In this document: piece by piece, positions 21,720-31,759 of the stretch
Numbering within the stretch: the stretch's first letter is position 1
Layout of the letters: the number at the start of each line of letters is the position of its first letter
DNA from: Rhizodiscina lignyota
Lineage: Eukaryota > Ascomycota > Dothideomycetes > Aulographales > Rhizodiscinaceae
Assembly (NCBI GenBank): GCA_010015805.1
Contig: ML978122.1
Location: forward strand, 1,088,453 to 1,152,452
Length of the DNA stretch: 64,000 bases
Direction: 5' to 3'
The notes under the pieces: model-generated
The model's input: the letters and a program-made list of their open reading frames with translations, nothing else
Told to the model about the DNA's origin: nothing
The model's database searches: none
Program-made: the position numbers and the translations under genes

Positions 21720-22235
21720 ATTCACAAGAAAATGATGATCGTGCTGTTGTGATGTGGACTTAGAAACGAGGTTGGGTGAGTTTGCGAGGTTTTATGTGCA
21801 TGTTGTTGACGTGGAATGGGAAGTTAAGAAGATCAGATCACAACACTCTCTAGTATGGTGACAGCCTAAGCCACGTGGCAAGTTTCGATGCTCGGGAAAC
21901 ACGATACGCGCATTGGATTCTGCGCCTTGGCCGAGCGTCCGATCACGATGGTGTTCCGACGTCACTCCGGTGTGCTCACAAAACAGTTTCCGTGCTACGG
22001 TATGGTCTATTTGACGATTCGCTTTAAAGCGGCACAGGTCGCTTATTCCTCGTGTTACGAGGAGATCCATCACACGTGTGCAAGAGATCCGTTTATACTC
22101 AAATATTCGGCGAGCATACAGCTTTGAAGTCAACTTTCTTGAATACCTACACTCGGCAAGCAAATTTCAACGTATATGCTACAACAAGGGAACAGACCCC
22201 GTGTATACTTGAGTGCTCTGCGAGCATGACTTGGT
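21720..22235. other. Intergenic spacer
   Basis: Five hundred bases between two minus-strand genes. Two loosely similar tracts, GGCGAGCATACAGC near 22110 and TGCGAGCATGACTTGG near 22220, occur. No gene or RNA is supported. Confidence 0.4.
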
Positions 22236-22938
22236 TCACCATCCAGCTTTCAGTTGCTTGACAGCTTCTTCCTCCGAAACGACGTCTGCGTATTTAGCAT
22301 TTAAGTCGAAGAGATTCGCGTTCTGAATCTCATCGCTTCGGTCTCCGCAGGCCGAACCAACGACCTACACAATGTCAATTAAGTCTAAATACCAGTGCGG
22401 GAATACATACCATGGGTCTAAAGCCGTTCTGCATTGCGTCAAGTGCCGAAGCTCTCACGCATCCACTCGTGCTCACTCCACATATTACAGTTGTGTCCAC
22501 GCCCAAATTCCGCAAATCTGTTGCTAGCGTCGTTCCGAAGAACCCACTGGCATAATGCTTCTTGAGGACCAGCTCCCCTTCCTTTGGCACCAGCCCAGGC
22601 AGGAAATCTCCCAATCCCCTCTTGTCCCCAACTTTCCAAATATCTAGCATCTTCGCCTTGTGCCAGAACAATCCGGCGTCCTTCATATCTGGATCACTGA
22701 ACTCCACAACGGTCCACAGTACCGGTACTCCGCCCTCACGCGCCGCTGTAAGTAATTTGCGCATAGAATCTGGACTTGCGGCCCCTGCAGGACATGCGCT
22801 GATGTCGAGAGGTGATCCTTCCGCCCAGTATGCTTTGCAAACATCGATTAGTAGCAATGCTGGGCGTGAGCCCCAGCCCATCTTTGTAGCAAAGCCAGAG
22901 CGACGATAGGAATCAAATTCGCCATTGGTGGTTGACAT
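22236..22938 (-). CDS. Isochorismatase-family cysteine hydrolase
   Basis: Two exons, 22411-22938 and 22236-22364, encode 218 residues. The family triad is visible: Asp32 in ALLLIDVCKAYW, Lys126 or Lys127 in LVLKKHYASGFFGT, and Cys160 in VICGVSTSGCVRASALDAM. The cis-peptide turn precedes the Cys as usual (CGVSTSGC). The splice restores GFRPMVVGSACGDRS, matching the family ending. This branch, with MGWGSRPALLLIDVC near the start, resembles N-carbamoylsarcosine amidase-like fungal hydrolases, so a C-N amide is a likelier target than isochorismate, but this is inference. The protein has no signal sequence and is probably cytosolic. Confidence 0.9.
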
Positions 22939-23397
22939 TGTGAGGAGATGAGAGTGATGAGCAGAGAAATGATATCTCGAGTCCCCTTCCGGCTCTTGGT
23001 CTTTCGAACTACTCTAGAGGTAGGATCAATATAATTAAAAGCAACAAGTCTTAACCACTTTCAAATAATATCTTCTTTCGCCTGTATCGAGATTCCGGGA
23101 ATTCATGCTTGGCTATCGGCTTCTCCTGCCGAACGGTAGTCAGCTCCCGTGCCGATAACATCGGACTTGAGCGACGAACTTCTGCTCAATTGACGAGTAT
23201 AATAGTTTGATGAATTCGGGTTCTGTTCATTGTTTGAGGTCATTATATGGTCTGCGCCAAAAACAGGGTCTAGTAGATTATAAATTATCACAAAAACAAA
23301 ATGCGATAGGTACAGTAACAACCCTCGATTGATTCCACTTGCCGGAATCGGCCATCGTCATGTTTAGCGGAATCAAGAGCATCGCATTCTTGCATAT
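22939..23397. other. Intergenic spacer
   Basis: Sequence between the hydrolase start and the end of the Zn2Cys6 gene. A minus-strand frame at 23103-23321 is Ser/Asn-rich with no family features. Nothing firm. Confidence 0.4.
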
Positions 23398-24786
23398 CTA
23401 AATCTGTGATTCCAAGATATCCATCTCTCGAAACACCCAAGCTACGCTATCCAGAATTCCTGCAGCCTTCAGTTCTTCGAAAATGGCCATCGTAACACGC
23501 CTCGGCCAATCGGACATGAACCATCGTTGTGGTGCATGATACAGTGGCACAACCCAGTGTGCCAGAAGCGCGAGTGCGATCGGAATATGGCGGGATAGAA
23601 GTGCAAAGAAATCGTCCGACATTGTGCTAACCCAAAGCACAATATAAGTTATGCTCTTCGGTCGCGGTGGTACTAGACGAAACCACAACTTCGTTTGTTT
23701 GATAGCAAGACGCAGTGTATCAGCGTCATTGGATGCAGTATGTGATGTTCCGATGAGAGAAGAGAGTCGGTTCAAAGACGCGACGAGAGCCAGATCCAGA
23801 GTTTCAGGGTCGAGAAGAGCACGTGGCAAGCGCTCAGGACGGTGGAGATGAGCGACCAGGCCTGCTGTCTCGTGGGCGTTCGCAGCCTCTCCCGGGTTGG
23901 CATGGGACTTGATGAACGCCACCGATCGGCGGAGGAAGAGCAGCCATTGGATAAAATTATCCAGGTCAGCGGCACGAGACGACGATACAGGCAGCAGAGC
24001 GAGCATTGTGAGCATTGTGAGAGTGCTAAATGGCAGTACTGCACTTGCGGGAGCTGCCGATGCACGCAGAAACCCCACAGCTGCTTGACCGTGATGCTGA
24101 TGCGCCACAGACCGATATACGGCACTGGTGGCAGGGTCATGGTGCTGGGAAGCCACATGAGCAGCCGAGAGGCCAAGGACAGAGTGCAATAGGAATGGGT
24201 TTGTTTGGGCAAGTTGTGGAACCACTGCCTGCCAGATATGGGCCGTTTCAGGCCCTCGGTCAACGGCCAGCGTTAACGAGGTTGTCGTAGACCAGTAATG
24301 CAGCAGCTCGAGCTCCCTGGCATGTAGCGGCTTAGTTGATGACGGCTTTAGTACGGGAGAGATGATAGAAAGATCTGACATCCTGCGTAGTCTCCATAAT
24401 TTAGACTTAGTAAAATAAGTATGTAGGGAAGGCAATAAGATTCTTAACTGGGGTATTAGTGAAAGTATCGTGTACATACCCAGTCGACAAAGGCGTGATT
24501 GTTTGCACGAGCGAGGAGATCGTAGAAGGAGGCGGCGGTGTTAGATCGGCGTATTCGCACACAACTTTTCGTCTCTCACAATTAGCGCAGCTAGGACCGC
24601 GGCCATCGCACTAGATTTTATCAGACAAGCTTGAAAATATTCTACGGGGGCGCTCTGTGTCATTCAAAGAGAAGAGTATGCCATTATGCGCGAGAGGCTT
24701 GTATGTACCTTGATCCGGCGCTTCTTGCAGGGCTTACAACCGAGTCGTGACTTGGAGTGGAGCTTGCGAGAGCCCCCGCTTGTCAT
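23398..24786 (-). CDS. Zn2Cys6 fungal transcription factor
   Basis: Three exons: 24709-24786, 24480-24610 and 23398-24382, about 397 residues. The first intron falls inside the zinc cluster, a common place in this family. The joined cluster is CKPCKKRRIK followed by CDGRGPSCANCERRKVVC, giving the six-Cys spacing CX2CX6C..CX2CX6C. Upstream is a basic stretch (RKLHSKSRLG). The linker is Pro/Ser/Thr-rich. The main exon begins with a block containing ELELLHYWSTTTSLTLA, typical of the Upc2-like subfamily (fungal_trans_2 type), and continues as an all-helical regulatory domain. At under 400 residues it is on the short side of the class. Targets unknown; the divergently placed amidohydrolase is one candidate by position only. 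Confidence 0.88.
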
Positions 24787-25586
24787 TCTGGAAGGGATGT
24801 TTCCTGAAACTCAGCAAGGACGGACTAATGGGGTTGCAAGGGGATAACGAGAAGTCGTGGAAGTGGTTTGAGTGAAAGCGTACACTTATCCTTTTCCGTG
24901 CCTCGAAGGGCACTCGAGACTATCGGTGAATTAATCATTATATATTTCAACAGCAGGCAAGGGAATATGTAGAGGCTGAGCGCATAGCACAGAGCCATGT
25001 TGGTCGTCAGGCTTCACGCAGCGAAGGAATCAGCCACAAAGCGTACACTAGACCATCTTTGGCACCGCGCACACTAGACTCCTTTCAGCCCTCCTACATC
25101 TCCACAACTCCGCTCTACTCTCCCCTCCGTTCATAAAGCGTGAGTTGCACGGATGGCGAAGATCAACCATGTTCAAGGGCAACTGCTGCAGACTGCGCCC
25201 AAGGCCGATGTGGCCGTGGCCAATGGAGCGAGATCCATGCCAGGACCAAGTACACTTGACTCTCTTGATGCTGGAGTACGTCCTTCTACGATGAGCCTCA
25301 TTTCGTACGCAGCAATTATTGACCCGACAGAGTCGATCCGAAATTAGACAGAAATCAAGATGCCCAGTATAAAGATGAACACAACTTCGCTGCCATAACT
25401 ATCGTACTCCAAGAATCAACATATCCCATCTGACGTTCTTACTTCACAAACATTAATTTTAGTCTGTTTCCTTCGATCATTGGCGTCTAATATCATTAGT
25501 TTGGTTTCTATCCTTCACGTCTACAACACTATTAGCAAAGGCCCCGTCCACTCTGCCTACGTTTCCCTTTTCGTCGATATTCCAGA
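24787..25586. other. Divergent promoter region
   Basis: Eight hundred bases between the Zn2Cys6 gene and the amidohydrolase. A 64-codon frame at 25153-25347 opens with ATG but has no recognisable features and is not supported as a gene. Confidence 0.4.
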
Positions 25587-26969
25587 ATGGCATCGTTGTG
25601 CTGGAGAATTCTGCTCATGGCACTTGCCATCTTGCAGTTCCCTTATAACATTAAGGCCTGCTTTTTCCATGGGGATCATGACCACGCATCTGGATCTTCC
25701 GATTTGAGCGAACGATCCTATATGCCGACTCGCAATGTCAGTCACCCTGGCCGCATCCGAACGGCCTTTCTCAATGTCCGAATCTTTGATGGATACCGCC
25801 TTCACGAGCCTGGTACCGTTCTAGTCGATGATGGTATCATTGTATCCAACATGTCGCACATTGATATCCTCGTCGATGGCCTTGGTGGTGTCTTAATGCC
25901 GGGCCTCATCGACAGCCACTGCCATGTAGGCAGTGTCGATGATCTTGAAGCGCTCAGCAGCTACGGCGTCACAACTGCTCTCAATATGGCCTGCACTTCC
26001 TACCCAATGTGTGCCGCTCTACGAGACCAAGTTGGTCTTGCTTCATTTTTCACAGCGGGATTCCCCGCTCAAGGCCCTGGGAGCAACCACGCCAAAAACA
26101 TGCACACGCCAGCAAACATGCTCGTCTCCTCACCCGATCAAGCCGAGACCTTCGTCGAGAACGTGATCAACAATGGCTCTGATTGGCTCAAGATCACTGC
26201 AGAGCAGAACGGGCCTGATCAGGCCACCCAGAATGCACTTGTTGCTGCAGCTCATGCGCGAGGGTTCCCGACGATGACACACGCGGCGGATTTGCCATAC
26301 TATAAGCAGGCCATTCTTTCGAAGACCGATGGGGTGCAGCACGCTCCAGCGGACGACCTTCTTCCCGACGATTTTATCGCCCTCATGCTAAAACAGGGCC
26401 AAACTTCTACCCCTACAATGGAGCTCGCAAAAATCATCTTGGCTCAAGCAGTGACGCAACCAGACCTCCTCACCACCTTGGGTGTTGGTCAGGATGCTTC
26501 ATATGATGTCTGGCGCTCAAATGTTGTCGCTATGCACAAGGCTGGTATCCCAATTCTTGCCGGAACTGATGCACCCATGATTCCACCGCCGCCGCCCGGC
26601 TCCAGCTCGTCCTCAGCGTCCAGCTCCAGCTCAGCGCCAAGTTCGAGCCTGAGCGCAGCACCAAGCAGCAATTCCAGCTCTACAAGTGTCAATCCCACCG
26701 CCAACTTCGGATGGTCTCTGCATGGGGAGCTTGCGAATCTGGTTGATGCCGAGTTCTCCCCATCGGAAGCTCTGCGTGCCGCCACATTGGTACCTGCGAT
26801 GGCACACGGACTCCTTGATCGTGGAAGGATCGCCCCTGGACTGCGAGCCGATCTGCTGTTGCTGGAGCCAGGTGCTCAGCCGTTACGAGACATCAGGGAT
26901 ACTTTGAGAATCTCGAGGGTCTGGATTGGGGGTATCGAATATCAAAACGTGACAAAGTCTTCTTCCTAA
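25587..26969 (+). CDS. Secreted imidazolonepropionase-like amidohydrolase
   Basis: A single exon of 460 residues. The N-terminus is a signal peptide (CWRILLMALAILQF) with a Cys-Phe-His-rich stretch after it. The TIM-barrel metal motif is HxH at His111 and His113 (GLIDSHCHVGS). Further ligands expected for the family are visible: Lys in SDWLKITAEQNG, His in FPTMTHAAD, His in GVQHAP and Asp328 in ILAGTDAP. After Asp328 comes an unusual low-complexity insert of roughly 37 residues, PPPPPG followed by about 30 mostly Ser residues, before the conserved GWSLHGELANLVDA. The end (RIAPGLRADLLLLEPG) is the usual beta-sandwich return. Related enzymes are prolidase-like or imidazolonepropionase-like hydrolases; the substrate is unknown. 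Secretion is inferred from the leader alone. Confidence 0.88.
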   Translation: MASLCWRILLMALAILQFPYNIKACFFHGDHDHASGSSDLSERSYMPTRNVSHPGRIRTAFLNVRIFDGYRLHEPGTVLVDDGIIVSNMSHIDILVDGLGGVLMPGLIDSHCHVGSVDDLEALSSYGVTTALNMACTSYPMCAALRDQVGLASFFTAGFPAQGPGSNHAKNMHTPANMLVSSPDQAETFVENVINNGSDWLKITAEQNGPDQATQNALVAAAHARGFPTMTHAADLPYYKQAILSKTDGVQHAPADDLLPDDFIALMLKQGQTSTPTMELAKIILAQAVTQPDLLTTLGVGQDASYDVWRSNVVAMHKAGIPILAGTDAPMIPPPPPGSSSSSASSSSSAPSSSLSAAPSSNSSSTSVNPTANFGWSLHGELANLVDAEFSPSEALRAATLVPAMAHGLLDRGRIAPGLRADLLLLEPGAQPLRDIRDTLRISRVWIGGIEYQNVTKSSS

Positions 26970-28323
26970 GTTTTTTGTTGTAGAAGATGGTGTGATTGTT
27001 TTCCCGTAGTTGTCGTCTTGTATTTCTTCGTTTCTGTATACTATATGCAAGCATTAGGGGCCTTTGGAGGTAAATTTTAGTTTCCTGCTTTAGAGATAAG
27101 TGAAAGAAGAATTTAAAAGCTTTACCCTCTTTCTTGCAGCTATCGTACACTAACAAGTATTTGCAGTCGACGTCAACAGTTGAACTCACGAAAACGAACC
27201 AAAAAATGACACGATTTGACGGAAAAGATGGAAATGCATGGATCTATGGCCGGGGTGCACCCACGTCACAAACTCAACCCTCCCATACCAACCTACATCT
27301 TCAACGCGTCAACTTCAGCGAATGTGACCCCCGATCTAGCCCTTCATCGCGAATGGTCACTTTCTCGGATCCGCTGGGACAGAAGGAAAATAGACATAGA
27401 TACTAAGGCATTTGGAACGCATAACTGACATGTTGTGCATGCGCCGATGCACCCAGACTTCCCTAGAGGGAATATGCAGACGGTCATCCAAGTGGCGGTT
27501 GAATCGGCTGCAAGGAGGATTCTCTGGGTTAGTTCAAGCACATCTACATACAGGTCCCAATCAAGTTGAAGAACCCGGGCACGACTTCCGGTGTATAGAG
27601 TAAGATACGAAGTATATACCTAAAAGACGTTTCGTATTAGTGGGGGGTATGGAACCTGAGTCGCTCGCAGCTTAGAATAAGTGGCCACGCAACGCTTCAG
27701 GATAGACAGATTCCAAAACCCTCCTCATTGCCACGCTTTCGCCGAGTGATAAATTAGCTTGTCTCTCGATCATGAGCGTCTATTGGAATGCACCTGTGGC
27801 ACGACGAGACACGAGGTTGTTTCTCGACCCAAGGACCCACTATTCTCCACGTTGCGAGATCCCGAAGTCCGGCCGCCAAGGGACTGGCTATATTTAGGAT
27901 CAACATCTCAGCCTCCACCCGCTGCAAGGCACCAACATCGTCCAACACCAAGCCAATCGCATCTCTTTCGGACCTCTTAGATAGTGCTGACAGTGGCTCT
28001 AAATCCATTAAAGTTACGGACACGCCTCAATCCAGGCATTCCCGACTGCGGCTGAGTTGTCGGAGCTCATCCGAGAGGACCAAGCTCATGCAAAAGTGAC
28101 ACGCTATGGCTCGTCCCGTGCAGCAGCGCGGCGAAGACGAAGTTCCGTGGAAGGTAGGTAGTCCGTGGACGTGAGATCTAGATGAGTTTAAATGCACAGC
28201 TGCCCGCATCTATCTGCAGACCAGTGCAGCTAAAGATATCAAAGCTACGAATTTCATTAGTTCTCTTTCTGTCTTTTCCTCCTTTCCTTCCGTTCGATCT
28301 CTTTTGGCGTTGTAGTTCTCATC
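26970..28323. other. Long intergenic stretch, no gene seen
   Basis: About 1.35 kb between two secreted-enzyme genes. Small frames at 27134-28099 overlap in several phases without family features. No clear repeat ends or RNA gene. It may hold promoter elements of the lytic-transglycosylase-like gene. Confidence 0.4.
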
Positions 28324-29200
28324 ATGTTCGGACCTACGTTAACCCTCTCTCTCATTTTGTCCATCGCATCGGCACTTCCTCTTCAGGATACCCCTCCTTC
28401 GTTGGATTCACGAAGCCCCATCTTTGGTACCGTTAGTAAAGTCGATTACTCGACCGGAGATAATTGGTATTCACCCAATTTCAAGAAAGGTGCCACAGCT
28501 CCAGCTCCGTCCCAGCCTGGGCCCTACGACTACCAATGTTTTTCTGGCGACATCGAAAAGTATCCCGACATTTCAAACTGGCTCTCATTCCATGAACTCT
28601 TCCAAATCAACAAGCCGATGATGCTTCTTTCCAACTCTGAGGACATTGTCAGCGCCATATACCACGGCATTGAGGCCATCTCGAAAGACTCCAATGTAGA
28701 TGCTAGAGTCATACTGGCTATGATCATGCAAGAGGTTCGTCATTTCCCAGGTAGCGACATTCCACAAAGTTACTGACAGTCAGCAGTCTACCGGCAAGGT
28801 CAACACCGATTGCACCGGCGGTCACAACTGCGGTCTGATGCAAGCCAACGTTGGCAGCACCAGCTTCGACCCGAAAGACCCAGAGGGAAGCATCAAGCAA
28901 ATGATCGAGGATGGCGTTCTCGGCACCTCTGCTGGCCCTGGCCTCATCCAGTACATGAGCAACGACCCAACATACGCATACACGAACAATCACTGGACAT
29001 CCAATCCATTTGCTGCTGCGAGGTGCTACAACAGCGGGACGATTGACCCGTCGGGCAATCTGGATAAGGCGGCATACGGAGTGAAGAGCTATGTGAACGA
29101 TATTGGAAATCGTCTGCTCGGTTGGGACGGCGCCGACAGTGGTTGTGCGCAGATGAAGTGTGGCTTGACTAGCCAGAAACAATGCCAGAGTGCGAAATGA
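28324..29200 (+). CDS. Secreted lysozyme-like (SLT/GH23-type) protein
   Basis: Two exons, 28324-28734 and 28787-29200, encode 274 residues. The N-terminus is a signal peptide (LTLSLILSIASALP). The C-terminal two thirds carry the three signature motifs of soluble lytic transglycosylases in the right order. These are the catalytic Glu137-Ser138 in LAMIMQES, then Gly153-Leu-Met-Gln156 in NCGLMQANVG, then Tyr218-Asn219 in ARCYNSG. The intron falls exactly between Glu137 and Ser138. Six or so Cys suggest disulfides. The family cleaves beta-1,4 linkages in peptidoglycan, so a secreted fungal member would act on bacteria; a chitin-like target is possible. The region between residues 20 and 90 has no recognised domain. 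The assignment rests on motifs read by eye. Confidence 0.78.
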
Positions 29201-29933
29201 TACTTGATGTTGGAATAGGATGGCGCTGAATGCCTTTGGGGAATGTTATTACTTGTATATATTTATCTGATACCTTGTAAATACAATGATTTATGAAACC
29301 ACAAATACTTCTCTACCGATTTGCTGCCCTCCAGTGCTTCCGTCCAGGAATTAGCCCATGAGGTAATGAAAATGCTACCACGAAGCATCCGTCCACGTAG
29401 GCACTACTATCCAGATAAGATGATTGCGTCTCTAAGTTCCACGGCCCGGGAGATGACATGAACAATTAAATTTATCCCAAAGGTGAGCGCACTGTCGAGA
29501 CCGAAATAGGAATAGCCTCCGGAGCAGAGGGAGACTTGAGAATATTTGCCGGCGAGGCTTTCTCCCCGCCCTCTATCACATTCACCCAGAAAACCGGCAA
29601 CGGCCAGTATGCAGTCATGATAAGACCCACATCGAAAGCGGGGATACGGGCGATCGGTATTATTTTCATCTCATGACGATAGTACCTGCATAGCTTGGCT
29701 AAATGCAGGCGCGTGCTGGATAAATGTCGCCCTGGAAAATCATCACAATCTTTCTGCTGGATAAATTCACCTTACCGCAAGAGCGCGATCACTTTTTTCT
29801 TCAGACGTTCGTGGACGGCTAATTGATTCACAGAGAGTATAAAGCTACCAGATTTCTGGTTCTGTTCCCGGTAGGTGCGTTGCTTGTCCGTAAAGCTTGT
29901 TTTCAGCTCGTCAAGTTTTCAACATCGTCCAAG
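29201..29933. other. Intergenic spacer
   Basis: Seven hundred bases. A 65-codon minus-strand frame with an ATG at 29667-29669 (MKIIPIARIPAFDVG..) is hydrophobic and tidy but isolated; I do not call it. No repeats seen. Confidence 0.4.
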
Positions 29934-31413
29934 ATGAAGTCATTGGCCCTTCTCTTCGGCGCCAGTCTCGCCTCTTCGCAATATGTTCCTATTCCTTGGT
30001 CGTATGTGCAGAAAGAGCCTCCTGTGGAGATCACTGTCAATGCCCACACGAGGTTCCAAACAATGATGGGAGGTGGTTGCTCTGGTGCTTTCGGAGTCGC
30101 GTGTGACCAAACTGGTGCTTCTGGGCTATCGCCAGCGAACCAAGACTTAGTCACGCAGACACTCTTCGACGAGAACCTGGGCGGGCTGTCCATTCTGCGC
30201 AATCGTATTGGCTCCTCACCGACAGATGGAATTCTCGGGAGCTGTCCTAGTACCCCTTCATCACACTTCAATTATACCTGGTTCCCGAACGCCTCGACTG
30301 CGGATAGCTGCCAGTACAAGCTCACTCAGACGGCCTTGAAGTACAATCCAGACCTCTTCATCTACGCTGATGCTTGGTCCGCGTCAGGTTGCTTCAAAAC
30401 GGATGCCACGGATATCAATGGTGGCTTGATCTGCGGTGTCCGAGGCAGCAATTGCACACATGACTGGCGCCAAGGGTATGCGGACTACCTGGTGCAGTAC
30501 GTCAAGTTCTATGAGGAAAGGGGCATCAAGGTCAGCATGCTTGGCGCATACAACGAGCCTGATTTCAACCCGGTTACGTATGCCAGCATGGAGTCAGACG
30601 GCTACCAGGCGAAAGACTTCCTCGAAGTCTTGTACCCGACAGTGAAGAAGGCCTACCCAGACCTCAAGGTATCTTGCTGCGATGCCACGGGCGCGCGACA
30701 AGAGCGTAACATTCTTTACGAGCTTGGTAGTGCTGGTGGCGATAAACTCTACGACGTTGCGACCTGGCACAACTACCAAAGCAATCCGGAGCGCCCGTTC
30801 AATACTGCTGGTCAGCCGAACCTGCAGACCGAGTGGGCTGATGGCAGTGGACCTTGGAATGATACCTGGGACACTACTGGCCAGCTTGCCGAGGGCCTCC
30901 AGTGGGCGATGTACATGTGAGCTGTCCGGTACCCAAAGAATTATGGAGCGCTGCTAATTCGATTTGTTTGTCTTTAGGCACAATGCTTTTGTTAACAGCG
31001 ACACCTCCGGCTACTTGCACTGGTGGTGCTCACAGAACGGCAGCGGTGACGGCGTGCTCATCCGACTCGACAATGACAGCTTCGATGTCTCTCGCCGCCT
31101 ATGGGCCTTTGCGGGATACTTCCGCTTTGCGCGACCCGGCTCCGTGCGCATCGATGCTAAGGCCAGTGTCGAGAATGTCTACGTGAGTGCGTTTGAGAAT
31201 AAGAACGGCACGATAGCCGTACCAGTCATCAACGAAGCGCACTTTGAATATGATCTGGATATCAATTTGATCGGTACGAAGGCCAAGAAGGTTTCGGCGT
31301 ATTTGGCGGACAACACTCACAATAATTCGCTGGTTGGGCACTATGCTGTTCATGGGTCGTCATTTAAAGCGTCTGTGCCACCGAGGTCGATGACGACGTT
31401 CTACTTGGAGTGA
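29934..31413 (+). CDS. Secreted glycoside hydrolase family 30 enzyme
   Basis: Two exons, 29934-30916 and 30978-31413, encode 472 residues. Signal peptide: MKSLALLFGASLASS. The catalytic barrel shows GGGCSGAFGVACDQ, then LFIYADAWSASGCF, then the acid/base Glu208 in MLGAYNEPDFNP, and the nucleophile Glu300 in NLQTEWADGSG. After the intron, GYLHWWCSQNGSGDG is followed by a beta-rich C-terminal domain. The join restores LQWAMYMHNAFVNSD. GH30 enzymes cut xylan, beta-1,6-glucan or beta-1,6-galactan; subfamily cannot be settled here. Numerous N-glycosylation sequons agree with secretion. The neighbours suggest a small group of extracellular hydrolases, without evidence of co-regulation. Confidence 0.9.
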
Positions 31414-31759
31414 TAAGCATTACAAGTTCTATGTAGATTATATATACGTAGTGAAAGCATTAAGAAGACAGTAGCCTTCAAAAGCGGCAACATTCATGTG
31501 CAGAAACCCTTGAAATGACGTAGGAGGTGGCTATTTCCCGTGAGCGGAGGGCTCCTGCCAATCAGACGTTTGATTGGATCACTGACAAGCCTGTGCTCTA
31601 AAATACCATCAAAGCTAGCATATGTGGCATTTGCTCTATCAGATATGCCAACGGGACACGCTAAGTCAATGCATTCCAAATTTCCAATAAACTATATGAG
31701 GTTATCGATCCAACTCTCTTCACAATAAAACCTGCTTTCTCGCTAATATCATTCATCCT
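31414..31759. other. Convergent 3' flanks
   Basis: Three hundred and forty-six bases between convergent gene ends; nothing recognised. Confidence 0.4.

Noticed and set aside
22100-22235. Two GCGAGCAT-containing tracts as a possible repeat
   Set aside because: The similarity covers only about eight bases plus loose flanks, which is expected by chance.
25153-25347. A 64-codon plus-strand frame starting MAKINHVQGQ
   Set aside because: Has an ATG but no recognisable features and no clear exon partner; left as unproven.
29472-29669. A 65-codon hydrophobic minus-strand frame
   Set aside because: Looks tidy but isolated; neither a signal peptide nor a domain can be argued.
25587-31413. Run of secreted enzymes as a possible biosynthetic or degradative cluster
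   Set aside because: The three genes have long spacers, different enzyme classes and no shared regulator or transporter; proximity alone is not enough.
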